A stretch of 44,413 bases of DNA from Bacteroidales bacterium (GTDB lineage: Bacteria; Bacteroidota; Bacteroidia; Bacteroidales; UBA1402), in the NCBI GenBank assembly GCA_028694375.1, contig JAQUTN010000004.1:1-44413 (forward strand). Direction: 5' to 3'. The position numbers and the translations under genes were made by a program. This document shows, in pieces, positions 33,686-42,350 of this stretch (its first letter is position 1; each line of letters opens with the position of its first letter). Below the pieces are notes generated by a model that ran no database searches, had not been told where the DNA came from, and saw nothing but the letters and a program-made list of their open reading frames with translations.

Positions 33686-34840
33686 ATGCAAGAACAAAGT
33701 TTTGAAATGCTGGCCAAAACCCTCCAGGGCCTGGAAGAGGTGCTGGCCGAAGAAATTATTCAACTGGGTGGGAACAAGGTAGAACTCGGAAAGCGCTCCG
33801 TTTTTTTCGAAGGGGATAAAAGCCTTATGTACAAGGCCAATCTTCGTCTGAGAACGGCCCTGCGCATACTTAAACCCATAGCCAGCTTCGATGCCGCTCA
33901 TCCCGACCAGATTTACAAAGCAGTCAAAGCCGTTGACTGGGAAAATTATATGGATGCCGGCCAGACTTTCATGGTAGAAACCGTAGTATATTCCGAAACA
34001 TTCAGGCATTCCAATTTTGTTTCCTACAGAGTTAAAGACGCTATTGCAGACCACTTCAGAGAAAACAGCGGCAAGCGCCCTTCGGTGCAACTGGTCAATC
34101 CGGATTTGTATATCCACCTGCACATAGCCCACAAACACTGCACCCTCTTGCTTGACAGTTCTGGAGAGTCCCTACACAAAAGAGGCTGGCGCGTAAGGCA
34201 AACCGAGGCCCCTCTTAACGAGGTTCTTGCTGCCGGGATGCTGCTGCTGGCAGGCTGGAAAGGGCAATGTCCTCTGACAGATCCCATGTGTGGATCGGGA
34301 ACCTTGCTAATCGAAGCAGCCCTGATTGCCCTGAATATCCCTCCGGGCATTTATCGTCAGCATTTTGCCTTCGAAAAATGGAAAGATTTTGATCCGGAAC
34401 TTTTTCAATCACTCTACGAAGAAGAAAATCAAAAAGAATTCCCTTTTCGTATTCAGGGCGGCGATATTTCGGCACAGGCTATTGAAATTGCAGCCGAAAA
34501 CATAAAAAATGCCGGTTTAAGCAAGTATATTGACCTCAAGGTTCAAAGCGTACAACAACTTACGCAGGCTCCCCCCGATGGTCTGCTGGTATGCAATCCA
34601 CCTTACGGCGAACGACTCAGTGACAACATGCTGACTGAATTATACCAAGGTTTAGGTGAAAGACTAAAACATATCTTTACCGGCAACACAGCCTGGATTC
34701 TGAGCTCCCGCAAAGATCTCCTAAACAGCCTGGGCCTGAAGCATTCAGCACGTCACTTTTTAACAAACGGAGCGCTGGACTGTGAATATCGCCGTTACGA
34801 TATATTCAGCGGAAGAAAAAAAGACCAAACCGTACTCTAA
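33686..34840 (+). CDS. THUMP-domain class I rRNA methyltransferase (RlmL N-domain-like)
   Basis: A 384-residue SAM-dependent RNA methyltransferase. The N-terminal ferredoxin-like/THUMP region (about 1-160) begins MLAKTLQGLEEVLAEEI. The Rossmann domain has motif I DPMCGSGTLLIEAALIA (199-215) and the N6/N2-purine-type catalytic motif CNPPYGERL (303-311). It resembles the N-terminal half of E. coli RlmL, which makes m2G2445 in 23S rRNA; the exact target here is inferred. It lacks the RlmK half. RNase H follows after 9 nt. Confidence 0.92.
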   Translation: MQEQSFEMLAKTLQGLEEVLAEEIIQLGGNKVELGKRSVFFEGDKSLMYKANLRLRTALRILKPIASFDAAHPDQIYKAVKAVDWENYMDAGQTFMVETVVYSETFRHSNFVSYRVKDAIADHFRENSGKRPSVQLVNPDLYIHLHIAHKHCTLLLDSSGESLHKRGWRVRQTEAPLNEVLAAGMLLLAGWKGQCPLTDPMCGSGTLLIEAALIALNIPPGIYRQHFAFEKWKDFDPELFQSLYEEENQKEFPFRIQGGDISAQAIEIAAENIKNAGLSKYIDLKVQSVQQLTQAPPDGLLVCNPPYGERLSDNMLTELYQGLGERLKHIFTGNTAWILSSRKDLLNSLGLKHSARHFLTNGALDCEYRRYDIFSGRKKDQTVL

Positions 34841-34849
34841 AACAACACT

Positions 34850-35470
34850 ATGGCTAAAAAGAATCGCTTTTACGTTGTTTGGCAGGGCCGCAAACCGGGC
34901 ATTTACTCAAGCTGGGAAGCCTGCAAAGCAGAAGTACAGGCTTTTGAGTCAGCGCGTTATATGGGTTTTGAAACCCAAAAAGAGGCCGAACAGGCCTTTA
35001 AGGAGGGTTGGAAAAAACACTATTCCCTGAAAAACAAAACCAACAGTCCTGCTTCCAAAGCACGTCCAGGTGGAGAGGCACTCACCGTCGATGCTGCCTG
35101 TAGCGGCAATCCCGGCAAAATGGAATACCGGGGAGTCTTACTCCAAAGCGGCAAAGAAATTTTTCGCGAAGGCCCTTTTGAAGAAGGCACCAACAACATC
35201 GGCGAATTTCTGGCCATAGTACATGCACTGGCTCTGCTGGAAAAACGCAACATCCGCCTGCCCGTTTATTCCGACAGTGCCAATGCCCTGCTTTGGGTTA
35301 AAAAGAAAAAATGCGGCACCAAACTCACGGCAAGCCCCCAAAATGCTGAGCTTTTTCGACTGATCAGCCGGGCTGAACAGTGGCTACTCAGCCATAACCA
35401 GGAATTTTCCCTTTACAAATGGGATACGAAAGCCTGGGGTGAGATTCCGGCGGACTTTGGCAGAAAATAA
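34850..35470 (+). CDS. Ribonuclease H with N-terminal viroplasmin domain
   Basis: A 206-residue RNase HI-type enzyme degrading RNA in RNA-DNA hybrids. Residues 5-50 are a caulimovirus-viroplasmin-like hybrid-binding domain (RFYVVWQGRKPGIYSSWEAC). The RNase H core carries the acidic set Asp81 (TVDAACSGNPG), Glu119 (NNIGEFLAI), Asp142 (VYSDSANAL) and the last acid in WDTKAWGEIPADFGRK (probably Asp202). This shortened core with a WGEIPADF ending is common in Bacteroidota. The stop lies 6 nt from the stop of the convergent membrane-protein gene. Confidence 0.94.
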   Translation: MAKKNRFYVVWQGRKPGIYSSWEACKAEVQAFESARYMGFETQKEAEQAFKEGWKKHYSLKNKTNSPASKARPGGEALTVDAACSGNPGKMEYRGVLLQSGKEIFREGPFEEGTNNIGEFLAIVHALALLEKRNIRLPVYSDSANALLWVKKKKCGTKLTASPQNAELFRLISRAEQWLLSHNQEFSLYKWDTKAWGEIPADFGRK

Positions 35471-35476
35471 GACTTC

Positions 35477-36550
35477 TTACTTGCCCAGTGCTGTCATTGA
35501 CTTTTCAATGGGTAGAATATTTCCCGGATTAAACCGCAACACCAACTGCTGTTGATGATTCAATCCACCTTGTCTGGTGTAATGAAAATTGAAGGATAAA
35601 TAACAACTGGCTCTTTTGGTCGAGATCAGATAAACAAAGGCATCGGTCCGGTTGTAGAACCCGGCCTGATAAAAAGGATCTCCCTGATTGAGCAGATTAC
35701 CTTTGACAGGATACAGTGGAAACAGATTGTCGCCTGCGTACAACACATTCTTTAAACCGAAGCGCTTCCACCGGGCAAAAAATTCCATATAAAAAGCCTG
35801 AGGCAGGTGTATTCCTTCCAAAACAGAACGGTCTCTCTGATATCCGACTATATAACCGGTCTGTATGGCTATTGAATCAAGCGGCAGTAGCTGTGAAAGG
35901 TCCAAACCCAGATAGGGATGCACGATCAAATCGTCACTCACTCCTGTTCGCGGAGCCGGCCTGGCACGGTTGGCTAAATGATTTAGCTGGATCCGGCCTC
36001 CTCCAAACAAGAACTCCTGCTGGTAACGAGCCTGTAAAATCAGCCGAAAGGCTTCGTAACGCTCCAGGCTCTGGGCGCTGCGCCAATCGCACAAAAATTC
36101 CACATAGCCCCGTGGAGCCACATATTGAAACAGACCTCCTTGCATGTTAGGATGCATGTAAACCAACGAATCGTACATCAAATAATCGGGCAGGCTCTCG
36201 ATTAAATAACTGAATGGAACCGCACCAAGATTTACTCTGAACCTGTTGTTCACATAACGGTAATAAACCGTAGGTTTGACCAAGGCTTCTTCGATGCCCT
36301 TGCCTAAGGGCTGTATGTAATTCAGGCCCAGCATCAGTTTGTGATTCCCCTGATTTTCATCAGTCATTCCCAGCCCGAGTTCCGGAGCAATGCGCATGCC
36401 GAGAATAGTTTGCGGGCGTTGAAAATCAACTTTGTATTCACGGTTGTCAAAATACGACAAGACTTCCAGGTCGTACAAGAGTTCCTGAGCCTTGGAACTA
36501 GTGCACAAGAATAAAAAAGCGACAGTCAGCCCTAGAGAAAGTCTTCTCAT
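35477..36550 (-). CDS. Putative outer-membrane beta-barrel protein, family not recognised
   Basis: A 357-residue protein from the ATG at 36548-36550. The signal peptide MRRLSLGLTVAFLFLCTSSK ends at AQ. The mature part has many amphipathic strands rich in Tyr, Arg and Gly (for instance VKPTVYYRYVNNRFRVNLGA, YVEFLCDWRSAQSLERYEAF, CYLSFNFHYTRQGG) and ends LVLRFNPGNILP, compatible with a barrel. Upstream in-frame starts would overlap priA and precede the signal peptide, so I reject them. It lies 19 nt after priA and is the last gene of the run. I cannot name a family. Confidence 0.7.
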   Translation of the reverse strand: MRRLSLGLTVAFLFLCTSSKAQELLYDLEVLSYFDNREYKVDFQRPQTILGMRIAPELGLGMTDENQGNHKLMLGLNYIQPLGKGIEEALVKPTVYYRYVNNRFRVNLGAVPFSYLIESLPDYLMYDSLVYMHPNMQGGLFQYVAPRGYVEFLCDWRSAQSLERYEAFRLILQARYQQEFLFGGGRIQLNHLANRARPAPRTGVSDDLIVHPYLGLDLSQLLPLDSIAIQTGYIVGYQRDRSVLEGIHLPQAFYMEFFARWKRFGLKNVLYAGDNLFPLYPVKGNLLNQGDPFYQAGFYNRTDAFVYLISTKRASCYLSFNFHYTRQGGLNHQQQLVLRFNPGNILPIEKSMTALGK

Positions 36551-36569
36551 TTTGCTATTTATTAAATAT

Positions 36570-38963
36570 TTATACAGGATCGACATCAAAATAAAGTTGA
36601 ACCTGACGATACACTTTATCTTTCATAAACCGATCTCTGGCCCGACAAAGATAGTCTTTAGAGGCTTTTAACGAAATTTCCGGCCCTATTTTGAGTATGA
36701 TCTTTTGGATACAGAGTCCTTTTACCCGAGATACCAGGGGTGGTAAGGGCCCGAAAACAGAAGCCTCTATGTCTTTGGGCATAAGTGCAGCAAAAAAAGA
36801 GGAAGCCTGCCCGAGCAAAGTCTCATCCCGATGTCTGAACATAACTTCAATGAGTCGGCTAAAGGGAGGATAGCCAAATTCAGAACGCTCCTCGCATTCT
36901 TTTTGGAAAAAGGCTTTGTAGTCGTTTTTCAAAACATTTTGTATAACAGAGTGCCGGGGATCTGTCGTCTGAATAACAACACTGCCTCTTCCAGTCTTTC
37001 TGCCGGCACGTCCGCTTACCTGGGTCATCAACTGAAAAGCGTGTTCATGGGCTCTAAAATCAGGGTAATTCAACATAGAATCGGCATTGAGAATTCCCAC
37101 CAACTGCAAACGATCAAAGTCCAGTCCTTTGGTCAGCATCTGGGTGCCAATCAACACGTCTATTCTGTGTTGTTCAAAATCATCTATTAATTTCTCGTAG
37201 GCAGCGCGATTGTGCATAGTATCTGAATCCATACGAGCAATACGTACCGAGGGAAACAGACGGCTGACTTCTTCTTCTACCTTTTCGGTGCCATAGCCCC
37301 GGAGTTCAAAGTCTGTATTTCCACACGAAGGACAAACTCGTGGTCGGCCATATTCCCTGCCACAATAATGACAACGCAATACTGAACCCTGTTTATGAAA
37401 AGCCAGGCTCACATCACAACGTTTGCAACGAGGCACCCAGCCGCAGGCGGTACATTCTAGCAAAGGAGCATAGGCCCTTCGGTTGCGGAAAAGCATGATT
37501 TGATGCCCGGCTTCCAGCGTTTCGCGCATTTTTTCTATCAGGGGAGGCGAAAGCAGTGATTTCATCCTTTTCTTGCGCTTCAACTCAGCGGTATTAACCG
37601 CCATGACGTCGGGCAATTGCCAATCCATGTATCTGCTGGATAGGTCTACTAATTTGTATTTACCTTTACGACAATTGTAATAACTTTCTATGCTGGGTGT
37701 AGCTGTTCCCAGAACGGTCCTGGCTCCATACAAAGAGGCCAGCACTATGGCAGCATTACGGGCGTTGTAACGGGGGGCGGGGTCTTGTTGTTTATAGCTG
37801 TTCTCGTGCTCTTCATCTACTATAACCAGTCCCAGGCTCTTGAAAGGTAAAAAGACAGAGGAACGCACTCCCAGAATGATATCAAAAGATTCGTGTCCGA
37901 GTTGTTTGTTCCAAAGATGGGTCCTTTCGGCATCGCTGCAGGCAGAATGATACACTCCCAGTCTGTTGCCGAACACTGCTTTTAGGCGAGTTCTGAGCTG
38001 AGTGCTGAGCGCAATTTCAGGTAAAAGATAGAGCACTTGTTTTCCCTGCCTCAAATTTTCCAGTATCAGCTGAATATAAATCTCGGTTTTTCCGGACGAA
38101 GTTACTCCATGCAAGAGGCATACATTGGTGCCGCTCTCCCAGCCCTGTCGTATAGCCTCCAGGGCTTTTTGCTGTTCCTCACTGAGTTGTTTAACTGCCC
38201 CCATTGCCTCAACAGGCAGATTCTCCGATTTTATTTCAACTTCGCGAACCTCCAGGATATTTTTTTGGATCAGGGCTTTTAATACAGCAGCACTCAAACC
38301 CGCCTCTATAAGCCGATCTTTGAACAAGCCCGGACCATAATTATCAGATTGGACATGACTTTGGTCAGAAACTTGTGCCAAGGATTGTCCCCGAGCCTGA
38401 ACTGTCGGTTCAACCGAGGCTTTGAGTGGGCTTTGCCCAAAGTCCCCGGCAGAAGACTGAGTCGGAATATCTGCGATATTTTCTGCCGAACTCAATCGGA
38501 GAAAAATCCGAAGAGCTTCCTGCTGTTTTTTGGCTCTTGACAGTGCGGCCAGGCTTTGCTCTATCGCCTGAGAATTATTCCTGAGCAAAGGCTGCAGGCA
38601 GATGAAGCTTCTGGTCCTGATTTTCGAAGCTCCGGGCACTTTGAGGCCTGCCGGTAAAGCCGCCTTCAACACTTCGCCGGGCGTGCAGAGATAATACGAA
38701 GACAGCCATTGCCAAAACTCCAGCTGGTAAGCATTCACAATCGGTTCTTCGTCTATAAGGACGGCTATCTCTTTCAGGGAAATACCGGCGGGTGCCTGGC
38801 CATAAAGTCGGGACACTATGCCTGTATACATTTTTTTCTGTCCCAGGGGTACTCTTACCCTGCATCCCGGTCGGATTTTTTTCGCCAGAGCTTCGGGCAC
38901 ACTATAACTCAGGCCCGATCCAAAAGCCAAAGGCAGTATCACATCGGCGTATAAGGCTTTCAT
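36570..38963 (-). CDS. priA: Primosomal protein N' (replication restart helicase)
   Basis: A 797-residue helicase that reloads the replisome at stalled forks. The N-terminal 3'-DNA-binding domain covers about 1-105. Walker A is GVTSSGKTE (286-294) and the Walker B box is DEEH (383-386). An eight-cysteine zinc-binding segment lies in the helicase core (ECTACGWVPRCKRC, RCHYCG, CPSCGN), and motifs V/VI follow (IGTQMLTKGLDF, QVSGRAGR). An unusual Ser/Gln-rich linker lies at about 160-210. The start overlaps the previous gene's stop by ATGA. Confidence 0.96.
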   Translation of the reverse strand: MKALYADVILPLAFGSGLSYSVPEALAKKIRPGCRVRVPLGQKKMYTGIVSRLYGQAPAGISLKEIAVLIDEEPIVNAYQLEFWQWLSSYYLCTPGEVLKAALPAGLKVPGASKIRTRSFICLQPLLRNNSQAIEQSLAALSRAKKQQEALRIFLRLSSAENIADIPTQSSAGDFGQSPLKASVEPTVQARGQSLAQVSDQSHVQSDNYGPGLFKDRLIEAGLSAAVLKALIQKNILEVREVEIKSENLPVEAMGAVKQLSEEQQKALEAIRQGWESGTNVCLLHGVTSSGKTEIYIQLILENLRQGKQVLYLLPEIALSTQLRTRLKAVFGNRLGVYHSACSDAERTHLWNKQLGHESFDIILGVRSSVFLPFKSLGLVIVDEEHENSYKQQDPAPRYNARNAAIVLASLYGARTVLGTATPSIESYYNCRKGKYKLVDLSSRYMDWQLPDVMAVNTAELKRKKRMKSLLSPPLIEKMRETLEAGHQIMLFRNRRAYAPLLECTACGWVPRCKRCDVSLAFHKQGSVLRCHYCGREYGRPRVCPSCGNTDFELRGYGTEKVEEEVSRLFPSVRIARMDSDTMHNRAAYEKLIDDFEQHRIDVLIGTQMLTKGLDFDRLQLVGILNADSMLNYPDFRAHEHAFQLMTQVSGRAGRKTGRGSVVIQTTDPRHSVIQNVLKNDYKAFFQKECEERSEFGYPPFSRLIEVMFRHRDETLLGQASSFFAALMPKDIEASVFGPLPPLVSRVKGLCIQKIILKIGPEISLKASKDYLCRARDRFMKDKVYRQVQLYFDVDPV

Positions 38964-40078
38964 GGCAATTCCAGATAAGTCCAGACCGGATAATGATCTG
39001 AATAATGAACATGATCGACTTTGGTTCCGTAAGAACGCAGCTCCGGGGAATGCAGAATATAATCTATCCTGAACAAATAAAACTTTTCGTGAAAGGTGAT
39101 TCCCAAACCCCGTCCGTTTTGCGACCAGGCATCGCGCAAGCCTTTTTTGATGCGACGGTAAGTGTAAGAGGCAGGGATATCATTAAAATCACCACAAACC
39201 ACTACCTTATAGGGTGTTTCACGAATAAGACCGGCAACAGTTTCGGCCTGCGGGGCTCTCAACCTGGCCGCCTGCCCTAATTTTCTACCTAGTTTTTCGG
39301 CAACCTGGCTAATGTTGTCCCTGTCGGGATTTTCTACAATTGTTTTATATAGGCTTTTATCCTCTTTGGTTAATTTGTTTGATTCCAAATGATTGTTTAT
39401 AAAACGCAGGGTATCCTGCCCAATTTTAACATCGCAATAATGGGAAGCATTAGATTGACTCTTAAAGGGTAATCTGCCGGATTTCAGAATCGGATGTTTT
39501 GAGAATACCCACAAATTACCGGTTCTGTATTTACTGGATTGAATGATTTCCAAACTGTGGTAGGGATAATCTTTGAGTGCAGCAATAATCGTGTTTTTCT
39601 CCAGGAGTTTCTTATCGAAGCTGTAACCGGCCTCCTGTAAACAAAGAATATCTGCTCCGCTTTGCCGCAAATAGTTTAAAACCGGATTGGGATTTTGTTT
39701 GAAATTCGCCTGATAACCTGCAAATTGCATAGTATTGTAAGTCAACACTTTTATTGTTTGTCCTCCCTTTGCCTGCTCTTTGATCAGCTTAATAGGAAAC
39801 CAGGCCTTTTGTTCCGGCAAGCACACTAAGAGTGGCAACAAAGACAACAGAAACCAAATACTTCTGCGAAATGCCCAGTAAAGTAACAAAAAAACGTTTA
39901 AAAAGGCCAAGGGCACAAAGGCATAATTCGGATAAGAACTCAGAATGGCACGTTCCGGACTTAAAACAGACATCTTGGCACTGAGCAGCAACAAAATAAC
40001 CACTGCCAGATTCAGCAGAATCAACACTGAGTCTCTTAACACACGAAATAGGTTCGGTTTATTTTTGGCGTTTTTCAT
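38960..40078 (-). CDS. Membrane-anchored endonuclease/exonuclease/phosphatase family protein
   Basis: A 372-residue protein. Three N-terminal hydrophobic helices (about 15-35, 50-68, 72-87) precede an EEP fold (about 108-372). Visible motifs are VLTYNTMQF (Asn115), ILCLQEAGY (Glu149), FINNHLES (His230), VVCGDFNDIPAS (Asp297, Asn299), RIDYIL (Asp339) and YSDHYPV (Asp361, His362), so the catalytic set is intact. The catalytic domain probably faces the periplasm. The substrate is unknown (nucleic acid, phospholipid or phosphoester). It overlaps priA by 4 nt and follows the rhomboid gene after 42 nt. Confidence 0.9.
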   Translation of the reverse strand: MKNAKNKPNLFRVLRDSVLILLNLAVVILLLLSAKMSVLSPERAILSSYPNYAFVPLAFLNVFLLLYWAFRRSIWFLLSLLPLLVCLPEQKAWFPIKLIKEQAKGGQTIKVLTYNTMQFAGYQANFKQNPNPVLNYLRQSGADILCLQEAGYSFDKKLLEKNTIIAALKDYPYHSLEIIQSSKYRTGNLWVFSKHPILKSGRLPFKSQSNASHYCDVKIGQDTLRFINNHLESNKLTKEDKSLYKTIVENPDRDNISQVAEKLGRKLGQAARLRAPQAETVAGLIRETPYKVVVCGDFNDIPASYTYRRIKKGLRDAWSQNGRGLGITFHEKFYLFRIDYILHSPELRSYGTKVDHVHYSDHYPVWTYLELP

Positions 40079-40120
40079 TGAACCAAGTTCAAGGCTACGG
40101 CAGCAGGCCGGGATTGTTTA

Positions 40121-41011
40121 TTATTGTCCGGATTTAAATAAAAATTGTTTTTCTTTTTCGCTCAGGCTTTCATAACCCGATTGCTTGATTTTATCAAGGA
40201 TGGCATCTCTGTGATCTTCTTCTCTTTTTTTGCGATCCCGGTATTCCTGATCACTCTCAGGCCTGCCCCTGTTGGCTTTTTCGTAGCGGGGACGATGGTA
40301 TTTGGTTCTTCCGCCGACTTTGACCCGAAAGCCTTTGTTTTTCAGTGCAAAAAAATTCAAACTCAAATTTTCTCTTGAGAAAAAGCCAAAAAGCAAACCA
40401 AACAAGGCTCCACCCAGATGAGCCAGGCTGCCTCCGGCATTATCTCCGGCCAGGCTCAGCAAATCGATCACAACCATCGCTATGGCAAGCCATTTAAGCT
40501 TGACCTGGCCTATAAACATAAGCATCAGGCTTTCGTTAGGCCGGTAAAAGGCAACGGCCAGCGTCAGAGCCAGGACCGAAGCAGAAGCTCCCATAAGCAC
40601 TGTATGCTCTACTGCGGCATTGTAAATGGGGAAAAAATTATAAGCCAGCACATAAAACAAACCTCCCGTAAGGCCACCAAGCAGATAAACCATCAAGAGC
40701 TGCCGGCTTTTGAACCAGCGTAAAAAGTATAAACCGAAAACATACAGCCAGATCATGTTGAATAGCAGGTGAAAAAAGCCCAGATGCACAAACATATAGC
40801 TCAAAAAAGTCCAGGGTTTTTGCAGAATCTGATCCCAGGCCGCAGGTAGTTGCAGCATAAGCAAGAGCTGACCGCCGTCGTATTGAAACAAACGACAAAA
40901 AACCCCAAAAAGCTTGATGAACAAAAAAACACCTACATTGATAAATATCAGCTTGGTAGCCATATTTCCCTGTAGATACTTAAGTTTAATATTATCCCAT
41001 AAAGATGCCAT
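40121..41011 (-). CDS. Rhomboid-family intramembrane serine protease (second of two)
   Basis: A 296-residue integral membrane protease with about six helices. The serine lies in MGASASVLAL (Ser143), the catalytic His is His198 in LAHLGGALFG, and HLLFNMIWLYVFG (81-93) is the conserved HxxxN region. A polar C-terminal tail of about 80 residues follows the last helix; it is rich in Lys, Arg and Glu (DREYRD-like QEYRDRKKREEDHRD). It overlaps the first rhomboid gene by 20 nt. The substrate is unknown. Confidence 0.93.
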   Translation of the reverse strand: MASLWDNIKLKYLQGNMATKLIFINVGVFLFIKLFGVFCRLFQYDGGQLLLMLQLPAAWDQILQKPWTFLSYMFVHLGFFHLLFNMIWLYVFGLYFLRWFKSRQLLMVYLLGGLTGGLFYVLAYNFFPIYNAAVEHTVLMGASASVLALTLAVAFYRPNESLMLMFIGQVKLKWLAIAMVVIDLLSLAGDNAGGSLAHLGGALFGLLFGFFSRENLSLNFFALKNKGFRVKVGGRTKYHRPRYEKANRGRPESDQEYRDRKKREEDHRDAILDKIKQSGYESLSEKEKQFLFKSGQ

Positions 41012-41762
41012 TGCCTATTCCCTTTTTTTTCCAGAAGCGGATCATAAAAAATCCAAAGATCATTCCTCCGAGATGGGCAAAGTGAGCCACATTGTCTCCG
41101 CTAAAATTGGCCACACCCGCAAAAAGTTCAATTACACCATAACCGATCACCATGTATTTAGCCTTGATGGGAACCGGAATAAACATTATGTACAAAGGGG
41201 CGTTGGGAAACAACATGCCAAAACCCAGCAAAATACCGAAAACGGCCCCGGAAGCCCCGACCGTGAGCATAGAATCCAGGAGAGCATCTCTGGAGCGTAA
41301 AATCATTTCAGCCGAATAAGGCACTGAGGGATCTATGTTCCAATATCTCCCCAATACCCCAATTTCTCCGGTTAAAACATAATTGTCTACCGCCTGCATA
41401 AAAGGTATTAAATCAATATACCAGGTTATTTGCTGAATAATACCTGCACCTACTCCGGTCACCAGATAAAAAAGCAAAAAACGCTTTGGCCCCCACACTT
41501 GTTCCAGCAGGCGCCCAAACATAAACACAGCAAACATATTAAAGAACACATGACCGAGCCCTCTGGTGCTGTGCATAAACATGTAAGTGAAAGGCTGAAG
41601 CAAATTGAACTTATCGGATTTGAAGTAATGCAAGCCCAAGAAATCCTGAATGACAGGAAATAATGTAGCAGCCAGCCACAGAATAAAATTGATTATTATC
41701 AGATTTTTGGTAATCGGAGGAATAGAAGACCAAAATGAATTTCTCGGAGTGTATACAGACAT
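40992..41762 (-). CDS. Rhomboid-family intramembrane serine protease (first of two)
   Basis: A 256-residue rhomboid. The serine lies in VGASGAVFGILLGF (Ser171), the histidine in VAHFAHLGGMIFG (His230), and the HVFFNMFAVFMFG region is at 71-83. Helices are predicted at about 18-38, 55-65, 72-85, 95-112, 165-185, 203-218 and 228-242. A roughly 30-residue loop between the fourth helix and the serine helix (about 125-155) is longer than in E. coli GlpG. It is the first gene of the five-gene minus-strand run down to 35477. Confidence 0.93.
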   Translation of the reverse strand: MSVYTPRNSFWSSIPPITKNLIIINFILWLAATLFPVIQDFLGLHYFKSDKFNLLQPFTYMFMHSTRGLGHVFFNMFAVFMFGRLLEQVWGPKRFLLFYLVTGVGAGIIQQITWYIDLIPFMQAVDNYVLTGEIGVLGRYWNIDPSVPYSAEMILRSRDALLDSMLTVGASGAVFGILLGFGMLFPNAPLYIMFIPVPIKAKYMVIGYGVIELFAGVANFSGDNVAHFAHLGGMIFGFFMIRFWKKKGIGNGIFMG

Positions 41763-41778
41763 AAAAAAAATATTTAGG

Positions 41779-41786
41779 CAAAGGTA
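41779..41786 (-). promoter_or_regulatory. -7 element of the rhomboid-EEP-priA run
   Basis: TACCTTTG on the minus strand, 16 nt before the ATG, implying a very short leader. No clear -33 TTG. Confidence 0.45.
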
Positions 41787-41907
41787 AGGATTTTTCCAAA
41801 AACAGCTTATTTTTGACTCGTCAAACAGCTGTATTCATCGAAATTCAGAGCAAAAAGGCGATTTAGAAGTATTTTTTTTAAAGAATTACTCATTTTTGCT
41901 TGTTTTA

Positions 41908-41939
41908 TTTGCAAAACTTAAAATTTTCGTTTTTATTTG
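41908..41939 (+). promoter_or_regulatory. Candidate HU promoter
   Basis: TTTG (41908-41911), a 20-nt spacer and TTTATTTG (41932-41939), one mismatch from TAnnTTTG. An identical TTTATTTGC word occurs at 41904-41912, so the region carries two copies 28 nt apart. Confidence 0.4.
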
Positions 41940-41993
41940 CGTTCAAGTTTTGGATCCCTCCTTATTTTTCAACTTTTTATTATCCTAATTATC

Positions 41994-42263
41994 ATGAACA
42001 AAACAGAACTTATCAGTGCTATTGCCGAAAAAGCCGGCTTAAGCAAAGTGAGTGCAAAAAAAGCCTTGGAAGCATTCTTAGGTAGTGTAGAACAAACCTT
42101 GTCAAAAGGCGAAAAACTGACCTTGGTTGGTTTTGGAACTTTCTCTGTGGTTAAAAAGGCTGCCCGTACAGGTGTTAACCCCGCCACCAAGAAACCCATC
42201 CAAATACCTGCTAAGAAAGTTGTAAAATTTAAAGCCGGTGCAGATTTGGCCGCTAAAGTATGA
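41994..42263 (+). CDS. HU-family DNA-binding protein
   Basis: An 89-residue histone-like nucleoid protein that bends DNA as a dimer. MNKTELISAIAEKAGLSKVS forms the N-terminal helices, GEKLTLVGFGTFSVVKKAAR the central strands, and GVNPATKKPIQIPAKKVVKF the DNA-binding beta-arm with its intercalating Pro (NPATKK). The frame is open upstream, but the ATG at 41994 gives the family start. It is monocistronic with a strong terminator. Confidence 0.96.
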   Translation: MNKTELISAIAEKAGLSKVSAKKALEAFLGSVEQTLSKGEKLTLVGFGTFSVVKKAARTGVNPATKKPIQIPAKKVVKFKAGADLAAKV

Positions 42264-42282
42264 AGCTAAGCTTCTTATAAAC

Positions 42283-42316
42283 AAAAAAACCGCTTGGATT
42301 TCCAGGCGGTTTTTTT
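42283..42316 (+). terminator. Rho-independent terminator of the HU gene
   Basis: A 15-bp stem (42283-42297 with 42302-42316, core ACCGCTTGG / CCAGGCGGT with one G-U) with a 4-nt loop. The 3' arm ends in seven T. It overlaps the argS promoter. Confidence 0.85.
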
Positions 42317-42323
42317 ACTTTTG
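42294..42323 (+). promoter_or_regulatory. argS promoter nested in the HU terminator
   Basis: TTG (42294-42296) lies in the left arm of the terminator stem, then a 19-nt spacer and TACTTTTG (42316-42323), which begins with the last T of the terminator's T-tract. The leader to the argS ATG is about 20 nt. Confidence 0.65.
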
Positions 42324-42350
42324 TAGCTTATTATCTCTTGCCCAATTATA

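Noticed and set aside
33278-34138. 286-codon open frame on the minus strand
   Set aside because: Antisense to the serine acetyltransferase and methyltransferase genes; a shadow of their codon bias rather than a gene.
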